Shown here: positions 44,742 through 56,409 of the stretch, piece after piece
Position numbering within the stretch: position 1 is the stretch's first letter
Layout: the number at the start of each line of letters is the position of its first letter
From: Canna indica
Lineage: Eukaryota; Streptophyta; Magnoliopsida; Zingiberales; Cannaceae
Length of the DNA: 64,000 nucleotides
Assembly: GCA_034359265.1 (NCBI GenBank)
Contig: CP136891.1
Span: 44,260,001 to 44,324,000 of the forward strand
Reading direction: 5' to 3'
Program-made: the position numbers and the translations under genes
Notes under the pieces: generated by a model
What the model saw: only the letters and a program-made list of their open reading frames with translations
What the model was told of the DNA's origin: nothing
The model's database searches: none

Positions 44742-45239
44742 ATGCACTACAAAAAAAATAAGAAATTTTGGCAAAATTTTGGAGTGGCCAACAACAATTG
44801 GTCACAAAATGTGTAATCTGCGACGAAATTTATGGCAAAATTATTTTTGTGGTTAAAAGTATAAGTTCGAACAATTTGCGATAATTTTTTTAATTTTGTC
44901 ATTATGTTTGCCACTAATAATTGAGTCAACATTCAAAATGTATAGTTTTTAAAAATTTTGACAATAGATTTTGTCACTAATTCAAAATATTCTACCGGGG
45001 TAAGCGATTGCGACAAAATTTTTGCCACAAGTTTGTCACGATATTCTGTGGCAAGAGTTTTCGACAATATTTTTGTCATAGCTTTGTCACGATATTATGT
45101 GGCAATTGTTTGCGACAATATATTAGTCATAGATTAGAACTATTTATTGTGACAAATTACGTGTACCGTAGATGGTAAATAATTAAAAAATAAAAATATT
45201 TACAAAAATTGTCCCTCTTCTTTTTTGGTCGACAAAAAT

Positions 45240-45480
45240 AGTCATCCCCTTTTTATTAGGGGTGAGAAAAAAACCGGTTTTTCGATTAACCGAACCGATT
45301 TTTTCGATTTCGGTCTATATTTTTGAAAAAATTGGTTTTTGGTTTTGGGTTCGGTCCGCGATGTGAAAAGTCCACCAGTTTCGGTTAACCAATCGGTTCA
45401 ATAGAATTTTTAATATATATGATATATTATATTAAATAGCGATTTAAAAAAAATTAAAAATATAAATATGAAATCTTATT
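45240..45480. repeat. Decayed repeat of the AACCGG/AACCGAACCG type
   Basis: GGGGTGAGAAAAAAACCGG, TTCGATTAACCGAACCG, TTCGGTTAACCAATCGG: short inverted and direct motifs in an AT-rich setting, probably an older small element. Not classified. Confidence 0.45.
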
Positions 45481-45499
45481 AACTTAAGGTAAAACCCCT

Positions 45500-45973
45500 A
45501 AATTTTCTTACAGCTTCTTTCTTTCAATCTGCCACACCCAAATCACCCACACAGCCATTCTTCTTTCTCCCCCACGCCCGCACGGTCCGCACCCTACAAC
45601 CCCACTACACTCGCCTCTCCTCTCTCGTTCTACCACCGACCACTCTAGTCCCTTCGCCGACGAGCGCAAATCCAACAGCGAACCCAGCAGACATCACTTT
45701 GGCCACTCCTCTCGTTCTACCATTGGCCATTCCAGTCCCTTCACTAGCGAGAGAAGATACAGCAGCAACTAGTGCACGATGATCTCTTATCCGATGGCGT
45801 TCCCGTCGAATTCCAAAACCTGGTATGCCGACCTCACCCTCTCCTCTTCCAAGCTATTTCTTTTAAAATTGAAGCTTGGAGAAGTGCAGAGCATATCAAC
45901 AATTACCAAGAGCCATTAGCCAATGTTTGCACCTCTGTGCAGCAGTCTTATTCTCATTATGGTCGTGGCGGTG
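45500..45973 (+). pseudogene. Gene-like segment inside CACTA-B, unrecognised
   Basis: A C-rich, CT-rich leader (45500-45770) is unlike the surrounding AT-rich DNA. It is followed by an ATG at 45780 (MISYPMAFPSNSKTW) ending at a possible donor TG/GTATGCC, and by a second stretch that, after removal of E8, reads CTSVQQSYSHYGRGGAVEE with a stop at 59462. It looks like the first and last exon pieces of a captured host gene. The family is unknown to me. Confidence 0.4.
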
Positions 45974-45978
45974 CAGTG

Positions 45979-46378
45979 TGTCGCGGACGTAGCTGACGTG
46001 GCTCATAACAAATCCAGGGAAGCTAAGAAGGAACGAACGCACGTAGAGGAATGCCAGTCACATTAGGGACAGCGTACACGGTCAACACGCAATCGCAGGA
46101 GGCCACGTCGATATAATGATTACGAACTATAAATATACAGGGATATAAATACAGGGAGTTGCGACTGTAATGGGATAACAATTTAGCAATTGAATCTTGT
46201 TTTCCTTCTTGAATTCCCAATCTTTCTTCCTCTCCTCCTCTCCTCTTCTCAATCTCACGTATCAGCTTCATCTCTCTGATTTCGAGTACCATGGCCGATG
46301 GGAAATCGCTTAGCTACGGCTCTTCCCATGAGCGAGCAGTGTCGAGATACCAACGGAGTTAGATCGGCGAATCTAACA
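45979..46378 (+). repeat. 5' LTR of E8
   Basis: About 400 bp ending CGAATCTAACA, followed by TTGGTGCTTTCATTCTC (46379-46395), the likely primer-binding site. TATA-like ACTATAAATATACAG at about 46127. The first bases (TGTCGCGGACGTAGC) differ from the right copy, where TGTAGCTGACG begins. Confidence 0.85.
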
Positions 46379-46409
46379 TTGGTGCTTTCATTCTCGTCTC
46401 CAATTACCA

Positions 46410-46628
46410 ATGGAGACAAGGGCTCAAGCACTCACGGAGGCCATTAAAGGCCTGCAAGAGACAACTCAAAAGCATGATCGCCTACTAGAGACATTCAAGA
46501 CCAGTTTGGAGACGCAACACCAAAACATGGAATCCCAGTAGAACAGACGATGTCATCTCAGATTGGGTTGCTTAATTCTCAAATGGTCCAACTCTTAAAA
46601 AACACGGCAGAGCAAGTCGGGACCAATG
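46410..46628 (+). pseudogene. E8 Gag, N-terminal part
   Basis: Starts at the first ATG after the primer site: METRAQALTEAIKGLQETTQ, KHDRLLETFKTSLETQHQNM, with an in-frame TAG near 46540, and ends at the solo LTR. The join to 49133 gives GGGACCAATGGGGGTAATGG, reading GTNGGNGDINGRR, a smooth Gag linker. Confidence 0.8.
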
Positions 46629-49127
46629 TGTCACACCCCAACTAAGGGTAGTGTGACCGGTCAGGGCCTACATCCTACCCTGAAGTCTACTGTCTACACT
46701 AACATATAAGAAACCATAAGATATCGATAAAAAGAAACCTCAACACAAGCTTTATTTAAAGTTTTTCAAAGTTCATAATATATGTTTTCAAACCAAAGAG
46801 AAAACCATCATCGGAACAAACTGAACATCTCAAATATCAAAGTTTTACAAACTTTTCCAAAACACAACTTGAAACAACTACTAAGACACTGGACTATGAC
46901 CCAAGGACGCCGCTACGAGATATGGCACCACCTCCCGCCCTACAGCTGCACCATGCCGACAAGTCACAATCACTGCTCATGCTCTGCAAAAAAAAAGAAA
47001 ATAAACTGTAAGTCCACTTGGGACTCAGTGAGCGATTCTTGCGGACCTCCACATAATCCACAATTTTTTAAGCATAACATATAAGACAACATAATATATA
47101 TTCAGATAGGTAAGTTACTTTCTAGTGTGACTACTGACCCTATGGGTCATTCTGTATAAATCATATATGTGAAAACTTGTCATCTTGGCCTATCAAGTCT
47201 TCGGCATCCGGCCCTTGGGCCTACTTATGGTATTAGAATCTCGACTACAACCGACCCTACCATACAAGGTAGAATCACACTGGCCGACCGGCCACATCAT
47301 AGAAAGATTTAAACAAGAAATCCCTAGCCATTGACTAGGATGATCCACTAGTTTTCGGGCACCGTCTGGGGTAGGGATAGCTAGTCCCACCCAACTGAGA
47401 TCTGACATCTAGCGAGCCCATTAGTGCATCTCAAGACCCAAACACTGGCTGAGCTAAGCTTTGGTCATTTCCGACCTCCACGCTTCTCGGCGAACCATTT
47501 CAAGCACATCACACAATCAAATGTCCTAGGGTTTCCTTATATAAACTTCGGGCCCTTGCCCGTATTCGGCCCTAATTCTGGCTACAGGGTCAACAAATTA
47601 ATGCTGCCCTTCCAAAATTGTTCATGCCTAATAGTTCTAGGTTTCCAAAAATATTTACTAAGAGTCCTAAAAAGTTGTGTCATCTCCTAGCTAAGTTTTC
47701 ATATATACTAAGCATCTTGCAACGTCCTACATGTTGTCTAGCGTTATACGCTACCTTGGGTGAGGAATTCTATGTACCGACCTTGGAATTCCACCCATGA
47801 ACATTTTAGGACAGCTTATATAATTTAAAGAAAAACAAGAATAACTTACAGCAACTACTATATATACCTACGAGATTTATCAATAATCATTTATACACTG
47901 CATTTAGAATTTGTTTCAATAAGAAGCAACTTATAAAGCATGGTAAGATAACCATAAATTCACAATGCACGAAATACTAAGCATGGTAACATAATTCATC
48001 ATTTCAAAAATTAAAGATGGATAAGCTAAGGATGGTCACTGAGCAATCATTCCTACAATTTACTTGCCATGGTTAGAGTTCTTCCTAAGTACCATCATGT
48101 CTCTATAGCTTTAGCAAGAACATTACCATAACTGAGATAAATGTAGATCTATAGTTGCGACAATCTCTAAGATGAACATCAATCATATGATACAAGTTCA
48201 ACTTATCTATAAGCATGCGATCGCAAATCAAAACAACACAACCTGAAACCAAGCATATTAAATCCGAGCAGTCCACTTTTTCTCACCCTTGCCCTTGCTC
48301 GGCCGACTCAAGCAGGGTGACCCCCTATTCGGCCGAGACCTCAAGGATGAACGAGCATGGTTGCGACAATGACACGAGTGATAAATCCATAGATCTAACT
48401 TATACGAACATAAAGCAATCTACGAGTTTCGAGACGAGCGAGGAAATTGGGGAAATTTTCGGCATGACCTTTCCCCTTTTTCCTCTACTCGGCCAGCCCT
48501 CAAGAATGCGAAATAAACACGTTTAAAACACAAGATCATATGAATACACAATGACTAAAGTTCTAATACGAAGAAACGCATCGATCGGCAAGAACTCGTG
48601 AGAGAAAACCCGATTTCAAATCTTATAGGGCCGGCCACCCGCCTCCCTTCAAAAACTATGCTAACCACTCACCTTGATTGGATCTCGAGGAAGCCTCGAT
48701 GAAGACGAGCTCCGATCTCCTCAAGAGTCGACGCAGACTCGGCGCCGACAAGATCTCCCCTCTCTCCCTTTTCCCCCTTGATCGGGCTGTGTGCGGCTCC
48801 AAGATGAGGCGCACGGCTCATGATGAGGCATTATATTCCCTCATCCACAAATGACTCAAATGCCCCTCATATGACTTAACCTCTACTCGATTTGATCCGA
48901 GTCCGATTTGGGCTCCGATTCAATCCGCACTCAAGAGTCGAACTCGATTTTAATAAACATATTATGCATAAAAGGAAATAATCATTGAGCTAATTTAAAC
49001 TTCATATTCTCATGAGTCGAGTTATATCTTCTACTCGAGGCGATTCTGCGGCTCGACCCGACTAACCCTCGATCTGGTGCGTTGCACCAAAATAGATTTT
49101 TATATTAGAAAATTTTCGGGTCTTACA
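46629..49127 (-). mobile_element. Solo gypsy-type LTR in E8 Gag
   Basis: 2499 bp; on the minus strand TGTAAGACCCGAAAATTTTC ... GGGGTGTGACA, the ends of Tekay/Del-type LTRs. The flanks CAATG (46624-46628) and CAGTG (49128-49132) match 4 of 5 and fit the restored Gag reading. No internal sequence. It holds a hairpin cluster at 47210-47239 and 47257-47339. Confidence 0.9.
47210..47339. repeat. Hairpin cluster in the solo LTR
   Basis: GGCCC-TT-GGGCC (47210-47221), CTACC-ATACAA-GGTAG (47257-47272), TGGCC-GACC-GGCCA (47281-47294), CCTAG-CCATTGA-CTAGG (47323-47339). It lies at the same distance downstream of the ACTCAGTGAGCG motif as the array at 42038. Confidence 0.8.
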
Positions 49128-49132
49128 CAGTG

Positions 49133-50170
49133 GGGGTAATGGTGATATTAATGGCCGTCGGAGGGCCATGTGGCGAGATGAAACCAAAGAGGATGATGAC
49201 TTTCCTTTTCATCCTAAGCCACCATTGGTCGAACTACCAATCTTCAACGGAGCCAACGCGGAGGATTGGATAGCATCGGCAGAAGACTTCTTTGATTTTT
49301 ACTCCACCGAGGATCAACATAGAGTTACGATGGCGTCTTTTCGAATGGAAGGGATGACGAAGAAGTGGTTTCGTTGGATGAAGCAGCGGAAGCAATTAGC
49401 GGGGTGGCATCACCTGGTCGAAGCCATACGGCGGCGTTTTGAACTGACGGACCTCAAACACCCGGAAGGGCAACTCACCAAGCTGGTTCAGACGGCCAAA
49501 GTAGAGGAGTACGAGAGAAGGTTTGAGGATCTTGCACTTAGAACCACGAATCTCTCTGAATCCTTTCTCGTCAATTGCTTTTTCTCTGGATTGAGGGCCG
49601 ACATCAAGACGAAGGTCTTGGCGGCACAACCAGGAACCATGCACGAAGCAGTCACTTTGGCTAAGCGGGTGGAAGCCAAAACTATGGTGACTCGGCAGTT
49701 TGCAAGTGCGAATTATAGATTGAAAAGAGAAATAAATTTAACGAGTACTCAGAGGAATAGATTGTTACCCCTACCTTCAATTGCTGCTGAGTCATCATCA
49801 TCGGTAGGGAGCACAGCAAGAACACCAGGAGCCGTGACATCTACCAATTTCAAAAGAAATTGGCGAAAAATATCGTCGATCGAGGCACAAAAGCGTCGCA
49901 AACAGGGCCTCTATTACTATTGTGACGAAAAGTTTGTGTGGGGGCATAAATGCAAGACGCCGCAGATGTTTATGATGAATGAAGGTAGTGAAGACGAAGG
50001 GGATGGGTTTGAGTGGCAAGTGGAAGCAGTGGAGGTAGAGCCACCGGAACAAACACTTATATCTTTCAACGCCATGGCGAGGTATTTTTCACCCATGACG
50101 TTGCGATTTAAAGGAGCGATCAAAGGCCGTGAGGTGCAAGTACTGCTTGACGGAGGTAGTACACAAAACT
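49133..50170 (+). CDS. E8 Gag (capsid, damaged knuckle) and start of protease
   Basis: Open for 336 codons from an internal ATG at 49168. Capsid: PLVELPIFNGANAEDWIASA, FYSTEDQHRVTMASFRMEGM, KKWFRWMKQ, AIRRRFELTDLKHPEGQLTK, YERRFEDLALRTTNLSESFL, FFSGLRADIKTKV. The usual CCHC knuckle is YYYCDEKFVWGHKC, with the first Cys lost. The protease then begins: EVQVLLDGGSTQN (active site DGGS, usually DSGST/DGGST in plants). CACTA-A cuts it at 50170; FIQARVANHLG at 55975 continues it. Particle protein of E8. Confidence 0.9.
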
Positions 50171-51010
50171 CACTATAAAAAAAAAAAAAATTAGTAACAA
50201 GTTGTTTTTGCCACAACATTGATATATAGTGACAAAATGATGATTTAGTGTCAAAAAAGTGCTTGCCAGCAATTTGCCACATTAGGTCCGCCTCAATTTT
50301 GGCTTTCGTGACGAACTTTTTCAGATTGCCACGAATTGCAATTTCTTTAATGGCAAACGAATAAGTCAAAGTACCTCCACTCTATTATGGCAAACGGAGT
50401 TTGCTAACATCACATATCTTTTAAGGCAAATTTTATTGAAACTTATTAATAAATATTTGTCATTATTCTACTCTTTCTAGAATACTTTTCGTGACAAAAG
50501 TATATAAAATTTGTCACTAATATCGTTTTACATTTTGCTATTACATATCAAATTTGCTATAAAATTTTTTGCCATTACATATTTGATCCGTTGTCATTAA
50601 ACGCGAATTTAAATTTAGATTATTGCCACCATGTTAGTGATGGATTTGCCACAATATGTAATGACTTTGCCATAACTTTGAGAATCTGTGATAAATAAAT
50701 TTCTCACAAACACAAAATATAACAATTAACTATTCGTTAATATAATAATTCACCTACTAATTACAAAACCTACAATTTAGCAGGTATACAAGCAACCATC
50801 TTCAAATATAATCATCAACAATCTAAAATAAGTTCAACATTAATCCAAATACATCAAAAACAACATTATCCGCCAACACAAAATACTCCAAGGCTTATTT
50901 CTCTATTAAAAGAAAGTTACAATGAGTACACAAGATACAAGATAGTCTGTACGCCAAAAAAACCAAACACTGCCCAAATAAAAAGAAGTTATAGTAGGTT
51001 CACTAGGTAC
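50171..51010 (-). repeat. CACTA-A terminal and subterminal region shared with CACTA-B
   Basis: Inverted match to 61000-61871: TTAGTAACAAG, GTGACAAAATGATGATTTAG, TTTGCCACATTAGGTCCG, and the unit GGCGTACAGAC...CAATGTTATTTTTGATG (near 50860 and 61085-61200). The shared part ends at about 51010. Confidence 0.85.
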
Positions 51011-53500
51011 GCCTTATTTCTTTTTTTCTTCTCCAGCAAAAAAAGAAAGTAAGAACCCAAGTCAAAACCATTACATCAAAGAATCAAATTAATTTAGAAA
51101 TGATGCTAGCTGATGACAACATGGACCTTCCAATGGGTCAAAAAAATTTCCTAGTCAATGTCTCAAAAGAAACCATTCAACTTATGCCGATGACTTAAAC
51201 ATGGGAGTCTTGTTATAGTATTGGTTAACATAGGCACATATGTTAGTAGACTTGCAGACAAGGAGCATGACAAATGGCATGGGACCTTCAACCATAATAG
51301 TTAAATGAACCAGTGGGGCCAAGTCTTCCTGAACCTATTGCTGCAAAACCCTAATTGTTCTTGCCTAATTGCCTTGATATATTTTAATTATATTTAGGGC
51401 AAGAAAGCATAAGGATCATTCCTTTCTACAGTAGAATAATTATCAAAGTTCACTATGGAAAACTCATACAAGAATGTTTTCATATGGATGTTAAAGCTAT
51501 GAGGTACTGATGTAATTGAACTCCAGGAGGCTCAAAATTTGATCACTTAGCCATGTATATATATGCTCCAGACTGGAGAAGTAAAATAGATTGAAACACA
51601 CAAATAAACGCTCAGCAAGGTAAGACCATTTTGGTAGTGACATTTCTTATTGGTTTCAGCAAGGTAAGAAACCAATCTAAATATGTATGCATCACCTCAT
51701 ATTAAGAGAACATTTCGGTAGTGACGTTTAAAAAAAACTGAAGAATGACATTAAGATATATGCTAATGTAAAAGCAAATGGTGTGAATTTGTCAAGGAGA
51801 AAATGTGTATGATTCAGTATCTCTTATTCATAATGTCATGGGAAATGACTTAGGTTAAGCTTCTCTTCAATATCATACATAAACATGATAAATGTTCTTA
51901 TTGTTAAATTTTTCATGTTAAAATACTGAGTAGAAACCAACAAGGATAATCTCACCTCCTCCTTGAAATTGAGATCCTATGTCTTATCCTTGTCATTACA
52001 GAATTCTGAAGTAGTAACATCCAAGTCAATTTCAACCTACATCAACACCCAAGTACATTTAGAAGCTAGAATTGCAAAAGACATAAGAAATAGATACATA
52101 AATGATAGCACATACTTTGCATGTATATTTTAGCAATAGTTGTCTTAAAAAATTGAAGGCCTTCCTTGTTGGCTTGTTATCATGTAATTGACAATGAAAT
52201 AGTACATCACATCACTCTACAGAGAAGATAACTTTTAAAATAAATTATAGTTCATATGAAACTATATCATCATAATACAAGATAGCTGGCTATTCTGATC
52301 AAGTCTGAACTTCACAAATAAATAAGAGGTCAAGGAGAGGGCAAAATCTTGAAAAAAAGAAGTTCCATTAGATTTATTCTTTTCTTGTGCATCTTTGAGC
52401 TTAGAATGCAACCTACCTACTAATCGTTTGGCCAAGGCAGTGATATAAAAGCATAACTAAGAAAGTTCAAGTCAAATATAAGTATAAAGAAGCAAATGCA
52501 TAAAATCAAAAGGGCCATATGAGTGAAAGAAAAGATTTTAGTGAAGGGCTTGTTAAGATCCCTAAAAACAATTGAAGATCATAAAAAGTGAAAGAAAATC
52601 AAAATTATCAGTAATGATAATTGAAACTGAATTTTCAGTTATCACGAGTATATCATAGTTTATCACAAGTATATCCTAGTTTATCCACCCATGGTTAGGC
52701 CATTTTCAAATTGTATACTCATGGTTTTTTATCACTTTGCGTAAGCGTGGTTAACAAAGTTAGCATTTTTATCTTCAAATCATCAATTTTTAACCACAAG
52801 TAGGCAAAGTAATCCTTTTCAATGAAACCACAGACGAGCAATTTTAAAATGAGGTTAACCATGACAAGGTAAATTTTAATAATCCTTCAACATATATATG
52901 TAGTTTCTACTTAGAAGCCTAGAGAAGACGACATATACTGGGTGGCCTTTGTGGATTATTCATTGCACATTGATATCCTAGGTGAATGTACCAGATCCAA
53001 ACTGAACTCCTATAGTCCAAGCAAAATAGTGAGCTCTATTCCCAAGAGAATGCTGAACTTCAAATTGAGCATTTTGTTGCCATCACTCATGAACTAAGAG
53101 TTGAACAAATAAGAGAATTTATACTTATCAAGATTCCTTGTAGTACCTGCAATACCCTTGCTGTAGCAACGAATTCAAGACTCCTCGTCCAAGTGAAGTG
53201 AGACACTGAGCAAGCTTGCCCTAAAATAGTGAGGAAGATGGAAAAGATATACCTTGTGGTCATGTCAAATTAGCAGCACAGTCTATAGTATGGCTTTACT
53301 TGTAATTGTTTGCAAAAATCAAATGACCAATCAGTTTAATGTAAAAAATTTTATATTTATTGCTGAAGCATGCCTATCATCCTTCCGTAAAAGATATGGC
53401 ATGAGTATATTTTCAATGAAGTTCTCACATGTTCTGAAACCAGAGTACCAGCCTATATGATTTTTATCAGATAATCAAAAAATAAAATATCAAATGCTTC
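51011..53500. other. CACTA-A interior, AT-rich, nothing recognised
   Basis: No frame longer than 70 codons and no domain seen. Intron-like composition; it could be introns of the chimeric minus-strand transcript. Confidence 0.5.
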
Positions 53501-53785
53501 AAAAATCAGTTTCAAAAATCATAGTAATACTACCAGCAAGCTGCAGAAATGAATGTCACACAATTTAGTTAGAATAAAACTTGTTAGACAAACTACTATA
53601 GATGAAATAAAACCAAAAAAGCAAATATGGTATAATACTAAATGTTTACAAAATCAGTTTAAAAAATAATACTAATACTACCAGCAAGGTGTACAAATGA
53701 ATGTTACACAATTTAGTTAGAATAAAACTTGTTGGACAACCTACTATAGAAAAGATAAAACCAATGAAGCAAATATGGTATAATA
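53501..53785. repeat. Tandem duplication of about 137 bp
   Basis: 53501-53637 and 53649-53785 share AATACTACCAGCAAG, ATTTAGTTAGAATAAAAC and GCAAATATGGTATAATA at about 90%. Confidence 0.85.
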
Positions 53786-53786
53786 C

Positions 53787-54082
53787 CTTCAGTTCTAAGG
53801 AACTCCTAGAATTTTGCTTCTAGTTTTTGTGTCAGCATTTGATGATATCAAAGAGTTTTTTTGTTCCATGCTGTCTTGCTTATCCTTTAATCTATCTCCC
53901 TTCTCATCAAGACTAGATTTGCTGATCTCCACTAAGCTCCCAGCTGCATGCGAGGAATTTGCAACTTACTTCCCTTTAGGAAGATCTGGAGATGCAAAAC
54001 TAATAATATTTTCCTCCTCTTCATCATCATCTGAGAAATCTAGAATGACCCTTCACTTTTTTGAGCTTTGGTAAGTAACTGA
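53787..54082 (-). pseudogene. Exon-like piece in CACTA-A, acidic protein, unrecognised
   Basis: The minus strand has acceptor-like TTTCAG near 54083 and donor GAAG/GTATTA near 53787. One frame reads VILDFSDDDEEENIISFASP, DLPKGK, stop, VANSSHAAGSLVEISKSSLD, EKGDRLKDKQDSMEQKNSLI. Acidic, Ser-rich, unlike transposase. Possibly a third captured host exon; I do not recognise the gene. Confidence 0.4.
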
Positions 54083-54565
54083 AACATACATTACATATAT
54101 TAAGCAATGCTTCTGTTATATATTTTTACGAATAACTTTGAAGCTTAAAGAGGCTATAAACCGATAATTTAACCAAAAACATCATATCATGGTTTCAGAG
54201 TTTTAAAAATAATATGATAAAAATGATCTTTTTCCTAAAGAAGTTAAGCACAAAAGTTAATTAGTTAAGGTCTTGAATAATTATTGGTTAATTTAAAATA
54301 CAAATCCAAATTTAAAGATGAATGAAAGGAACAAGCTTGATGAACTCCACAAGAGACTCCGAAACAAGATCCCAATCTTAAGATTGAAAAAAAGATCAAG
54401 CTGATACATTTCTATTATGGTACCATTTCATGTCATGCTAACTGCCATGACCCACTGTTAGACAATATATAGGTTAAAATTAAGAATGTTGGTTAGTTAC
54501 AATACCTTTGAGAGTATTTGATTCATGATTCATGAGAGTATATGAGAGTATTTGAGGAAGCTTAC

Positions 54566-54755
54566 TGAGAAAATTATAGAGCTTGGATCACCCTCCAGGA
54601 CATGTTCTTCTAAAGCAGGGCCACTACCTTTACCCATATCAAGGCCAACCATCTTGCTGTTTTGTCATAAGCCTCACCAATCGTATCATCTACTATAATT
54701 CCAAGTTGAATATAGTGACCTAGCTTGTGAGCAAGAATCAACAGATTCTGTCCTC
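54566..54755 (-). pseudogene. Captured exon of a GCP1/OSGEPL1-type tRNA threonylcarbamoyltransferase
   Basis: Minus strand, between acceptor TTTCTCAG (54756-54763) and donor GTAAGC (54560-54565): (S)GGQNLLILAHKLGHYIQL, GIIVDDTIGEAYDKTARWL, then after a 1-nt loss LDMGKGSGPALEEHVLEGDP. The family (Kae1/TsaD/Qri7; plant mitochondrial GCP1) carries S-G-G-H-N/T, ...DD.IGEA.DK.AR.LGL and GGP.LE at these places and makes t6A in tRNA. Here His of SGGH is Gln. The piece is one exon of a gene of about 13, so it cannot function. The match is by eye and strong. Confidence 0.85.
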
Positions 54756-55068
54756 CTGAGAAACAAATAATACTAATACTTCATATGATGCACATTGTCA
54801 ACTGCATGGCACAGGATACATGAAACACTATAATGATGGTTTTCGGGTCTAGCATTAAAATCAACATATTGAAGCATTTTAGATCAAAAAATCTGATCGG
54901 CATAGTGATGCATGCATGTTAGCATCTACTAGATTTCAGTTCAAGATATAAGAAAGATCAAACAAAGCTAAAAATTGGAGAATATAGCATTATCCTGCAT
55001 TTTCTTAGAAAAGAAGATGCATCTTATTTGTATGGTAACAAAGAACAGCAAGTAAAGGGCCAACTTAC

Positions 55069-55262
55069 TGCAGGGGACGAGGCGGACGACCATGCAGCAG
55101 GGGGCGACATAGTAGAGTGAGGTGATGGGGTTGAGGATGATGCCCTTGGAGGATCTGGACGAGGATGAGGGAGTGGCCTTGTAAGCGACGACGCCAACTT
55201 GGATCATGATGCCCCAGACGTTGAATCGGGCCTCGCTGTAGGCGGCGATAGCGACCGGCGGA
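55069..55262 (-). pseudogene. Captured exon of a plant phosphate/sugar-phosphate translocator
   Basis: The minus strand reads [20 protein letters not shown], a 1-nt shift (LILVQILQG in the alternative frame), and [20 protein letters not shown], ending at a donor GCA/GTAAGT (55063-55068). [14 protein letters not shown] is a signature of the TPT/nucleotide-sugar transporter subfamily typified by Arabidopsis At5g25400/At5g11230 (plastid/Golgi membrane antiporters). The fragment covers one to two membrane segments. It is the piece nearest the presumed 5' end of CACTA-A. Confidence 0.82.
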
Positions 55263-55285
55263 CCGGCGGTGAGGAGAAAGAGAGC

Positions 55286-55468
55286 TCACAGAGTCGCGAC
55301 CTCACGGTGAGGAGAAGAAGAGCTGCCTAAGTGAGGAGAAGAACCCGAATCAGATTTAGGGCAAAGAGTGGTAACGAAAGGGAGGGGAGAGGCAGCAGAG
55401 AGCATGAGAGAGGTGAAGAAAATAAAAGCAAAAAGGTATAGAAATGAGAGAAAAAATTGTGGAGGCAC
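55286..55468 (-). other. Possible leader/first exon of the chimeric CACTA-A transcript
   Basis: Minus strand ATG at 55468 (MPPQFFLSFLYLFAFIFFTS) with a hydrophobic start, Ser/Pro-rich after, and a stop at 55286 just before the translocator piece. It may be leader sequence captured with the translocator and not a real protein. Confidence 0.35.
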
Positions 55469-55974
55469 GTATTCAAATGTTTGTCAATTCAAATGTTTGG
55501 CAAAAATACCTTTCTAAATTTTTGTCAATTCTTTTATTTTTTTTAATTATTTTATCATCTATGGCACTCGTTATTTGCCACATTAAATAATTTTATGTTC
55601 ATGGCAAATATATTATCGCAAGCAATTATCATAAAATATCGTAACAAAATTGTGGCAAAATTATTATCGCAAACGCTTGCCACAAAATATCGTGACAACC
55701 TAGTGGCAAAATATTTGTCGCAAAAGCTTGCCACTATAGAATATTTTGAATAAGTGGCAAAATTTATTGTCATAAATTTTGAACTTTGACTCAATTGTTA
55801 GTGGCAAACATAATGGCAAAATTAAAAATATTATCGCAAATTATTTGAACATATACTTTTAACAACAAAAATAATTTTGCCATAAATTTCGTTGCAGATT
55901 GCACCTTTTGTGGCCAATTATTGTTGGGCATTCGAAAATTTTGCCACAAATTCTTTTTTTTTTTTGTAGTGACT

Positions 55975-56313
55975 TCATCCAGGCGAGGGTGGCTAACCAC
56001 TTGGGTTTGGCGATTGAACCAGCTCCAGCATTTGGAGTAATGGTGGGTAGCGGCGAACGTATACAAAATGAAGGAGTTGTGAAAATATATTTTGGCACTG
56101 AAGATACACGACTCCATGATATGTGCCGACTTCTATGTCCTTCCGATCAAAGGGTCGGATGTAGTACTGGGAGTAGCGTGGATGGCAACTCTTGGTCCGG
56201 TAGTGATGGATTTCACCAACCTAGTGTTTGAATTCCAATGGCAAGGTAGCAAACATTCGTGGAGAGGCGAGAGTTCTTTGCGAGCGGAACCAATCCAATA
56301 CAACACTCTGTGA
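55975..56313 (+). pseudogene. E8 protease, remaining part
   Basis: Continues the split active-site region: FIQARVANHLGLAIEPAPAF, GVMVGSGERIQNEGVVK; after a frameshift at about 56092, DSMICADFYVLPIKGSDVVL, GVAWMATLGPVVMDFTNLVF. This is the plant gypsy retropepsin and its linker. Read with 49133-50170 it is a whole protease, broken by CACTA-A and one indel. Confidence 0.87.
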
Positions 56314-56409
56314 AGGATGAGTAGCAGCCAGGCTGTAATGGAATGGTATCAGCAGGAACTTCAGCCACTAGAGGAAGAGTAAAACCAAGTCAAACATGAC
56401 GCGCTTGCG

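Larger units (their letters stand above)
50171..55971 (-). mobile_element. CACTA-A: CACTA transposon carrying host exon pieces
   Basis: 5801 bp, CACTATAAAAAAAA (50171) to TTTTTTTGTAGTG (55971), with 3-bp duplication ACT (50168-50170, 55972-55974). Excision restores DGGSTQN-FIQARVANHLGLA in E8. Subterminal TTGCCAC/GTGGCAAA arrays occur at both ends (50210-50660, 55540-55950). The interior has no transposase but has exon-like pieces, all on the minus strand, between about 55470 and 53787. Strand is given as the direction of these pieces. Confidence 0.93.

Noticed and set aside
54566..55262. Intact functional host gene for tRNA modification or transport
   Set aside because: Only one exon-sized piece of each gene is present, each with a frameshift, and both are inside a transposon.
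50171..55971. LTR retrotransposon or MITE as identity of this insert
   Set aside because: Ends CACTA...TAGTG, a 3-bp duplication and subterminal repeats identify a CACTA transposon.
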